Below, one piece after another: positions 40,684 through 51,300 of a stretch of 64,000 nt of DNA (position 1 is the first letter of the stretch; every line of letters starts with the position of its first letter). The notes beneath the pieces are model-generated. The model made no database searches. It had not been told where the DNA came from and was given only the letters and a program-made list of their open reading frames with translations. Source of the DNA: Holacanthus passer. Lineage: Eukaryota > Chordata > Actinopteri > Pomacanthidae. The position numbers and the translations under genes are program-made. The stretch lies in the NCBI GenBank assembly GCA_025331565.1, contig JAFREQ010000009.1, forward strand, positions 8,545,501 to 8,609,500. The letters are read 5' to 3'.

Positions 40684-42287
40684 AGCGTACAAGGAAGTTC
40701 AGCCAAGCTCCGGCTGCGTCACGCATTCAGTGTCTGACCTGTGTCAGCTGAGTCCACAATTAAAAAACCCACAAAGTCACCGAGCTCCTGTGCGTCTGGA
40801 GCTGCAGATATTTCGGCGTGTTTGTCGGCACAGCATGCTCACCTCAGACTCACACAGAAATACAAACAGCTGTCACTGATCAAACTGAGGATCTGGCACT
40901 GCAGGAAAGTGTTTTTAGTAAAAATACATGACTCATCCTTTCTACAGGCTGTGAGCTGAGGAGACAGCGGCTGCCATCAGTGCTCCTTGATTCTGTGAAA
41001 TGTTTGGGCTGGTCACCTCTGAAGCCACTCGTGAGGACTCACTTTTCCATATTCAACCTGCTTTAGTGTTCTAACTAGCAAACTGTGTTCCATTTCAAAT
41101 TTGTTTTAACTTGATTCTTGGAAAAAGTGACAGCCCAACAAGACAGATGTGTGCTGTGCCTTCACTTTTGCCTCCATTGAGTGAAATCCCACAGACCACA
41201 ACTTTAAGTGTTTTCAGTGGTTTAGCCAGTGGGTTTGCTTTTCACCAGAGAAATATAATTTAAGCTTGTGATGTTTACTGCAACTTCAGCAACATGTGCC
41301 TCCGTGACACAATAGCCTTCAGTGTTGATAAGCTTTTACTCAACCGGTCAGATAGCGCTGTTGGCACTTTTTTGGCTGATCCGATACTTGATCTATGATT
41401 TAAAACCGTGATACAATCCTCACCCCTAGTGTTTTATTGTATTTTCTTTCTCACCTGCCTCCTTAAGTTTCCTTATCTCAATTGTTTTATTGATTTATGT
41501 GGCTGCTTTAACAACCTGATTAAATCTATCAAATCCATGTATCTGTTCATCTGTATATTGCCAATCTGATTGTGCATCTTATTATTGTCACCATCATTAT
41601 TAGTAACAAACAAATTAACTGCAGATTATCTCCAAAATGAAGACACACAAAACTCTGTGAGAGCAGAGGGAGAAGAACAATTTGCCAAAACAGGAAGTGA
41701 GGAACACATTAACCTTTGTCATAAACACTCGACTCTGCTGAGCTACAGGCTGCAGCTTCTCTTTTTCTGACTGAACATTACCCAACGTTAACAAGCAAAT
41801 GAAGAGCTCCTTTCCACACAAAATCCTCAACGTCAGGATTCAGTTTTTTGGGTGATGCAGGGGTTTTAGTTGATTACCTGCTCACAGTTTGTAATGTGTA
41901 AAAGATTTACTTTTCTCGGTTTCATTTCATCACTAATTGGGCTGAATCCATCCATCACTGTTTCTTTGCACACAGATATTCCCCGCAGGTTGGGTGACCT
42001 TCCAGTCTGTTTCTCTGCCCTCTGGCTTTTCCGTCACCAGCCTGCGAGCCGGCCTGTTTGTTGACATGAGACATCGGTGACAAAAGGACGAGGGGGAGAG
42101 GGATGAGTCTGTATGGGAAAGGAATGCCACACACATACCGCCCACGCACAAAAACACAACCGGCCGGGCACATATCAGCAGCACTGACCACTGCTACCGA
42201 CTGCAAAACATTTACGCTGTGAGGGGATGAAACAAAAATGCACGGCTGCAAATATGCTCATACACACACTCATACACACTTGTGTAA

Positions 42288-42324
<37 letters not shown>

Positions 42325-45300
42325 CTTGTTGTGCAGGACAGGTCAAGCTCTTCAAACCTGTTTTTCCAGCTAAAAGTATGAGCCCAGTGCAGCTACATCT
42401 ACTCTGTTCTTAAGGGACAGCAGGGCTATGAAGTAATGGCTGAAATGGTTTTACTTTGTTAACAGATTAAATACTAGTTGCTTAAGAAACAAAACAACAT
42501 TACTGTAACTCATGCTGAGCCGCTCACCACTTTTAGAAAAATCCAAGCGAGTGTGTTGGTGTGGACGTGCAGCCAAAGGGTCATTGAGGGGATGAAATAT
42601 AAACCATAAAGTTTGAAGATTTATCAGACACCAGTGCAGCCAGTGCACAGCAGTTTAATCACCTTTGAGTAAGGATTGTATAACCCTGGGAAGATATCAC
42701 AGCACCAGTCTAGGGCTGGAACTAAAGATTATTTTCATTATCGAAAATCTGCCAATCAATCAATTGAGGTGACGTCTTCGAATGTCGAATGTTGTTGTGT
42801 CTGACCGACATTTCAAAAACCCTACAGATATTCAGTTTACAATAATGGAAAACAAGCAAGCAGAAAAAAATAGCCAATCCTCAAATCATAGGTGTAACCA
42901 GAGAATGCCTGACATTTTTGCTTACACCTTTAACAAACAATATTATGTAATCAGTTATTTAAAAGGTTACCAAATAATTTTCATTCGATCGACTAATCGC
43001 TGCAGCTTCTTGTTGACATGTTAACTGTAGAAAGAAAGATGAATGGAAATATAATTATTATATTAGTCAATTTTGTTAGACGCACATTTTCAGGTATTGC
43101 CTGAACTCTGCTGTTTGTTTAAAAAGTTTTATTTAGTTAAAGTATATATGAAGCTGTTTGTGTTATGGCAAAATGTAGGTTTTAGCAGAAAATGTATCCA
43201 TATTGAGGTAAGTAAGTAAAAAGTATCTTTTAGGTGATGGCACCAAACATGGATACCAAACTGGCATTAGGGTCCAACATTTTCAATGATACTCTCTTGC
43301 CAATAATAATCTAAAGCTAAAACACCTCCAGCCTGATCTGCTCATCCAACTCAGTTTTTAGAATGAGAGGAATCCCACTACTAAATTCATATTAGGGCCA
43401 ATATTGTGTAATACGATCTGTAGCAAAACCTCAGTTTAAACAAATAAATTAAACAAATAGACAAGACAGCTGTGCGTGCTCGCGTTTGGGACATCAGGTC
43501 ATTTGTGCTGAGCTGCTCTTTCTTCATGCTGACTGATATTACGGCACACAGTCTGGAAGTGTTGATGTGACACACACACAAAACATACACACTAAGTTGA
43601 AGCTGAGTGGACTGTAAGCTGCACCATCAGCACTTCGAGCGACAATGGCGACACAGGAAGACAGGGAGAAGCAGCGGGCGGCTGATAAGAAAGCAGAGCG
43701 AATGAGAGAGAAAATCGTCTGCTACTGATTTCCAGCTAGATGATTGTGTGAGTGTTAATGAGGGATTGCTAGTCCAGCTCCACCCAAGGTTGGTGTCAGT
43801 GCACTCTTCCACAAAGCACTGATATATCTAGGGCTACACATAGTGACCACTGAGGTGTAATATAGTGATGATTATTGTCATATTAAGGAACATTTATAAG
43901 TCAGCATGAATGAGAAGTTTTCCACTAACTCCAAAACTATCTGCTGAAGAAGAAGCGAAAATCAATCAATGTTAACAATTATTTTCATTTTCAATCAACC
44001 TATTATTTTTAGAATTTGCCTTAAACCATGTAGGACTTTTTATCAGCACCGCCAATATAAAAAGTGACAACAATGTGCTTCTTGTAGAAAAAAGTGCTTT
44101 ATAGCCTACAAATAGCAAGAGACCATGTAAGAGTGTATTTTCTTAGCTGGTACTGAATCCATTTAAGAGACAACAAAATGGTGCAATGGATGAAGCAACT
44201 TTGTGTTTTTAGGCGCTGTCATGTGCAAGAGGGGAAATAAAACATTGGTTGTAAACCTAAATCAATCATGCAGCTTTTATCTTCCACAAATGAAATCAGA
44301 GCACTACAGACAGGGAAGTCAGCTGACTGGAGTATGAGTGAGAAATGTTGGTGTGTGTATGTGTTTATGTGTGTTTCTGTGTATGTGTGTGTGTCCGCTT
44401 ACTCTGTGACTCGGCAGAGCACCTGAGGGGTTGTCTCTTAAAAATAGAAAGCCGAATATTCGCTGACAAACACACATGCACACACACGCACCCAACTTTC
44501 TGCAGGAATCTGACAGTGGCAGAGGATGTTTTTGAGAGGCACCTGGCAGGTTAGTTAGGAGGTATGTATTCTGCAAAAAGCTGCAGCTAGTTCTGCTTTC
44601 AAGCATTATTGCTGCTGACTTGCTTGTCGGGGACAGAAGGAATCCTTCATGACCTCTACATGAAGAAGACACAAACCCGTAATTATCTTTTTTTAAGAAA
44701 CACATTCATCAAAATCCATCATCTCTTTGTTTCACTTCTTTTCAAGAATGCAACACTTTCAAAAACAGAGGCACAAAAAAAAAAAAACAGACCCATTTCT
44801 AAACTTGTTAAAATGTTAACCTTGTTCTAACAATACGCTGTGGAAGCCAAAATTATGGCATATATTCCTCAAGAATGCACAAACAAGTTCCAGTTTAGGT
44901 GTCCAGATGTGACTTTGAGGAGTTTCAGCTCAAAACTGACTCATGTCATGGTTCACATGTCGATTACAAAATGTCAGATCTATGAGAGGAAACTTTTGAA
45001 ATTGGTTCAGCCCCATACTGAACCAATAAGTAAATATGGGGAGTGGATAAGAGCTCAAAAGTCTTGTCCAAACTCCTTCACCTTAACATTTAACAAAACA
45101 AAGCATGATGCCACAATTTAGGAGGGGACAATGTTCAGCTATCTGGAAGATTCTCATTTTGCGAGTCCTCCCTTCTTTTCACTTTACTGGCACTCCTCTA
45201 TGTCAAAGTGAGTTTATTAGTATGTTTTTATCTTTAGTATTGCATTCAACCGCTGCCAAGAGTGACCGAAAATGCTCTTTCTGAGATGGTCAAAACAGGA

Positions 45301-48300
45301 GGACAGATGGACAGAGAAACAGAGTAAGCAGAGGTAGAGACAGAGGGGAGAGCGAGAGAGCGAAAGAGAGACACACCCATTACACAAAAGGAGGAGTGGA
45401 GATTCAGGTCTGCCCTGTGACAACCCCTAATCAGGCTGAGATTGAGTAATCTTTTACTCAAGGTTGTAAAACTCTGTGTTCTTTTATACTTAAAAAGAGG
45501 CAGTCGGAGTAAATATCGTTGGTGATTAAAGAGTCAGGTTCACAGTTAGGATTTGGGTTAAAGGTTGAGATTAGAACTGAGATTAGGGTTAGGTTAGATT
45601 AAGAGTTCAAGCTGAGGAAGGAATGCAGTAATTAAAGGCATTCTGCTGTGTAGCTGTGCAAATGCATATATACGTATGTGTGTGTGTATATGCAGGGAGT
45701 GTCACAAGAATGGGAGGTGTGTTTAAATGTGTGTGTGTGTGTGTCAGGGTCCAAAGGTCACTGAGGTCAGTCTGTGAGAGCACATGACAAAGTGAACAGT
45801 TAAGAATTGATTAAACAAAGAAATAAACCTGGTCAAATGCCAATCCTTTCTTTACTGTCTTTGTGGGGCTGCAAAGCTGCTTTCTGCTCTACAGCGCGAG
45901 CATTTCACTGTATATGAGAGTGACTTCTGACAGAGTAATACTTCACTAAAATCTGACGTTAACAATTCTGTCGTCTCTCCCACTTCTTTCTCAAGAGCAA
46001 CACAATCAAGGATCAATGATCACTTGTACGCAAAATGTTATTGTGGTATATGCTCTGCAAGCAATAAAGTTGTGTTATTTGCACACAGATTGAAGAGACT
46101 GGGCTGATGTGATGATAATGTGATGCAGCATGACCATCCAAGTAACTGCAGTAGTCATTGAGAAACATCAGTTATTCAAAAATAAATGTACTATTGTTAC
46201 AGCTGCAACTAATGATCTAAACTAAATATATAACATAAATATATAATATATAACTAAATATATTTTCAATATATTTTCCAAAGAATTAACTCACTTAAAT
46301 TGACTTATTTGATTTAAGTTTATTATGAATTATGAGTTTTTCCAAAGACTTCAGCAGCATCTCTGTCTGACTCTGACTTTTATGCTCATTTTGATTCATC
46401 TGTCAGTTATTTAGTCAATTTACTGATTAATCATTTCATCTACAAAATGCCAGAAAATAGTGAAAAACAGCCAAATCACATATTTCTTTAATTAATCTAT
46501 TAATTGTTTCTATAGTACAAATAACACAGTTAAGAGTCTGAAAGGGGTGTTGAGTTGAGTTTCTGAGATATTCTGCTACCAAACAGACAAACTGTCATTA
46601 AACGGTAGCACACACAACCGGGTCCTAAAGGCTGGGTGGAGTGACCAGATAAGTGACCAAACACTGATAAACAATAGACAATGCAGACGTCCTGACAACC
46701 ACAAAACAAAACACAAGCTGGTTCATTTCCTGAGAGGCTCAATGTGTTGCGTTTAAAACGACACATTCAAGTTTAGGCAGATAAATAACATAATTTCTCC
46801 AAATCATGAAACATTTTTTTACTTTATTATGATAGTACAAAAAGATACAAAGCAAAGATTCTCTTCCATGTTTTTGTACTGATCCTGGCATTCTTGTCCC
46901 TGAGGCCACAATGTAGGCTAATATAATCACAACTTGAGGGTACAACATGTGACAGTCTGTTGACAGAGCGCAATGTGCCTCCAGTGAATTCATGGTTCAC
47001 TTGTGTTTGTGTGTTTTCTAAATTATGCCTGAAGTCCAGCGTGCATGATTTTAAACCTCTCTGCATCCTCTGATAACTACATGAAAGAAATTGGTGCTTT
47101 CAATATTTTATTCAAAGATGAACAAGAGAAGTAATTCCAGTAAATTTCAGTTTGTTTTACAACTTATACCACTACAATCCACACCCTCTTACAAAAAATA
47201 CATATAAATAATACATATAAAAATAAAGTCTTCTTGTAAATTTTTTCTTTGATGTCTGCTGTTTCTATTTCCTGCGATGACAGTCAGCGTGTCATTAAAA
47301 TTTCATCTCATCTAATAAGGTCACGTCATAGACCATCTGAAAGGTCACATCATGTTGACTGAAAAGGCTGCTGAGTACACACACACACAGACACACACCG
47401 AGTGGAGGAGAAATGTCAGAATAGACTGTATTGACAACTTTCATTACTATCAATTCAGATCTGAACTTGTGCCTCACAGGTCCAAATCTTAGGGCTGGCA
47501 GAGTACATTTGATTATGTAGCGCACAACCAGAAGAAACCTGTGTTTACACATACTAACGCTGTTGGATGCCATCACTGTGGTAACTGATGCAAGTGAGAG
47601 GAACTTGAGATGTGAGCGGGGAGTCGGGTCAGAGAAGAGGCGGGGGGGGGCAGCAGCGGCAAATCAAGCCTGTGTATTACCCCATCAACACAGCCACAGC
47701 ATGGAGGCTGACATTGTAAAGAAAAAGCCTTTTGCAACTTCTTTTGCATGAAGTACTCATCGCTGTGTTTTTGCACTACTTGCAAGAGTATCTGTCATGA
47801 AACAGTGTCAGAAAGCAATTATATTATCTTTGTGTTAGATTTCTTGTGGATTTTCTTATCTTTGCCTGTTTGCTCACAGTGTCTGATGACTGCACTTGAT
47901 GTTTGATGAATATATAGAAGACAAATTACTAGAAATAGATAAGATCTGCTCTCACACACAAGCAGCCACGAGAGACTTCAAGATTCACCACAGTCGTATA
48001 TCAACCCCGTAATTCTTAGCTAAATACAGCACATTGTGCACTCTCTCCTCTGGCATGAAGCTCAAACTCTGAGATATGCATTTCCATCATTTCTGGGAGT
48101 GGAAACTAATTCAAAGATTCTGGATCTTTGTCCTCCTCCGCATCTGTCCTCATTACATTATAAGCTTTACATAAGTAAGTTTCACACAGTTGGATCAAAA
48201 ACACCAACATCCAATGTTAGTCTCTGATACAGAGAAATCTTCAATACACTTAATCTTAAAAGAATACACTCTGCTTTAGATGGTGTCAGATTTCTTTGGA

Positions 48301-51300
48301 GAGGATTAGTTCCTTCTCATGAACATATGGTAATGGCTCTGTCTGGCTATACTTATTATTTGTTAAGCTACCAGACATATTGTGTAAAAGATTTCATGAA
48401 ATTACTATAAGTCAAAATGCTTACTATATTTAGATGGATGGCACTGATCCAACTGAAATCACATGATGCTTAAAATTTTGAACCACTTGTATTTCTATTC
48501 ACCTGCTACAGAGCAGGACCTGTTTGATGGCAGAACATGCCCCAACACACAATGTCACACTATCAGACTTTTCCTGCAATATTCAACCTCAGCTCCATTT
48601 GTCTGTCATGCCTGATGGTTTACCTATGTGTCAAAATATGAGGTTTCAAACTGTTCAAGACTGGTTTTATAGGACAGCTTGAAGATAGTATGTGATCAAG
48701 ATGATGCATTGCCCAAAGCTTTGCAGCATGCAACAACAACCCTCGAGACTCATTCTCATTAAGGTGTTACTGTGTTGGCAGCACCTTTCAATAACGTGGC
48801 TAAAACAGGAAAATCTGATGCCTAAACTCCCACGGAGCTTACTTCAAATATGATCTTACTTAAATTAATTACATGATACTGTTGCCAAAGCAATATCCTT
48901 TTACTTAGATCTGAATCAGTTTAAATAGCAAAACACTGCAGTTCATTTACAAGCAAGCTCTACTTATATCATTTAACTTTGGGAAAATGTTGTTCATTAT
49001 TATTTTTAAGGCACTAAGGGTTTTCTCCATTACGATTACCCTCAAACTCAACACTTTATACACAGCAAGCAAGCAGTGTATTCTCATAACTATGTACACT
49101 AAATCACCCTGCCAAGCTCAGGGATAATATACTCTGTTTTCAACTCTCTGTGCAGCCGGACGTGTGTGTGTCTGTGTGTGTGTGTGTCTGTGTGTGTGGG
49201 CACTGCAGCTTGTTGCCAAACCCTCCCACAACATCAGCCAAGCCTGCTAAGACAAGCCGCAGAGCCATTTCTCGGCCAAATGTCACACAGCGCCGTGCAC
49301 CACCACTACGGCAACTCGAAAGTCAATCTACAGCGGCTGATCGCAGATAAGTGCAAAGTAACAGTGACAGATGTGAATTAAGAGGCTGTTGTTCTGTTGA
49401 GATGCATTTAGTCAGTCTAAAATTATACTGACATAAACACGGAGCTCAGACTGCCAACAAAGTTCAGTGAAATTTTACCATCTTACAGTCACTGGTGCTA
49501 CTACAGACAGAAAGACAATCAATCATTTTTTACTTTGCTGAGATACAGACATAGCAAGTGTGTGTGTGTACTGTCTGTGACCTTGAGAAGAGATGCCGGA
49601 GAGAGGAAAAATATATCCCTGCGGGATATGGCGTCAGTGTGTGTACGTCCTCCTGAGAGAGGGAGTGTGCACATGTGCGCGCATTTGTGCTTGTGCGTGC
49701 ATGTGTGTGTGCTGAAAGAGGAAAAGCACAGACAGAGAAGTGAAACTGAGATGTGTTTTTTTGTTATCACTTATCACAAATCTGACCGTGGTTACATGCG
49801 ATCCCTGGCAAAGCCTCAACGTCACTTCTCAGTAGAGTCGTTTTTGTCAGAAACACGGCTTTAGATGAACAACACTGTATTTCATTACCTTATTAAGTGC
49901 TGACTTTAGACTGTAGGAAATAAACCCACTTTGTCTTTTGTAATCCTATCAAGAATGTCTGCAGGCTGAAAAGACTTCCTGCTAAACACCAGCTTGAAAT
50001 CTAAAACTGGTATGTCTGTGATATATCAAATACAAATAACACAAAGGAGTCTGGTTGGACACGGACGGTCTGGACGATCTCCTAATAAAACGATTGGTGC
50101 ACATTAGTAACCACAGCCGTGTCGCATCTGTTTCATTGCAAGACACTGAACCTCCATCCAGACAGTCTGGATGAGAGCGTCAGCAAAATAAAAATCATAG
50201 ATTGGTAGAATACAAACACAGTAGTCCCTCACTTATCCTACAGCAATAGTAAACATTTTGGGGGTTTTCTATGCTGTGTTGAAGTTGAGATGAATCCAAG
50301 ACATCACAGGTCAACAAGACTTGCCCAACTGCACCAAGAGGTCAAAGGTCAAGTTCAGCTATAACCTTGTTGACTCACTATGCTGGAATTGCCAAGCAGG
50401 AAAATCCTATTGGGAAAGAGGAAAGAGGAGCAGTGGTGGTAACACACACTACCACAAACTAAAGCCTCAGAAATAAGCATCAGACTCAGCCCAAACCACT
50501 GACAGTCTCATAAACAACCAAACATTATGAGCTCAGGTAGTAAGATGTTACACCTGACTCTCTGGGCCACAAATCCCTGCTGTCTGTCCTGAACAGCCAC
50601 AGAACTAATTGGGAGAGTTAACATCATCCAAAAAACACCGTGAGATTCCCACAAACCTTTCTTGAACTCCTCCAGCATGGAGTCCAGCTTGGTGTCGTGG
50701 AAGACAAAGTGGACCGGGTGGTTGTAGAACTTGGTGATGGTCTTGAGCGTGGTGCAGTCGTCCGGGTCGACGAAGGCCAGGTCCTTGACGAAGAGGATGT
50801 CCACGATGTTGGACCTCTCGTCCTCATACACGGGTATCCTGGTGTATCCGCTCTCCATGATCTCGGACATGGTGTTGAAGTCCAGCACGGCGTCGCTGTG
50901 GATCATGAAGCAGTTGCTGATCGGGGTCATGACATCCTCCACTGTTTTGGTCCTGAGCTCCAGCGCGCCTTGGATCATGTTGAGCTCCTCTTTCACCAGA
51001 TCGTTGTAGGGCTCGGTAACTTTCAGCATCTCCACCAGCTTCTCCCGGTTATACACGGTGCCGATCTCCTGGCCCAGGACGCAGTCGAGGATCTTGCTGA
51101 TGGGCCACGACAGAGGGAAAGTTAAGAGCATGAACAGCTTGGTGACCAGGATGGTGTTGGCCCCCACAGCCAGACCGTGCCTGGAGCACAGAGCCTGGGG
51201 GACGATCTCTCCGAAAATAACGATCCCGACCGTGGAGGCGACCACGGCTCCCACCCCGGACTTGGTGAGGTCGTCCAGGAGGATGGTGAGGGTAGTGTTG

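Larger units (their letters stand above)
36789..50656 (-). other. cnnm4: cnnm4 intron 1
   Basis: About 13.9 kb, the longest intron. It contains family B copies (42713, 43971, 46200), a repeat at 38777, long (CA)n tracts at 40630 and 42289, and TG-rich tracts at 44348 and 49160. No reading frame looks like a protein of a known family. Confidence 0.8.

Noticed and set aside
45535..45605. Degenerate TTAGGG-like run suggesting an interstitial telomere
   Set aside because: Only two adjacent near-matches (TTAGGGTTAGG) in a diverged stretch; such text is common in fish repeats.
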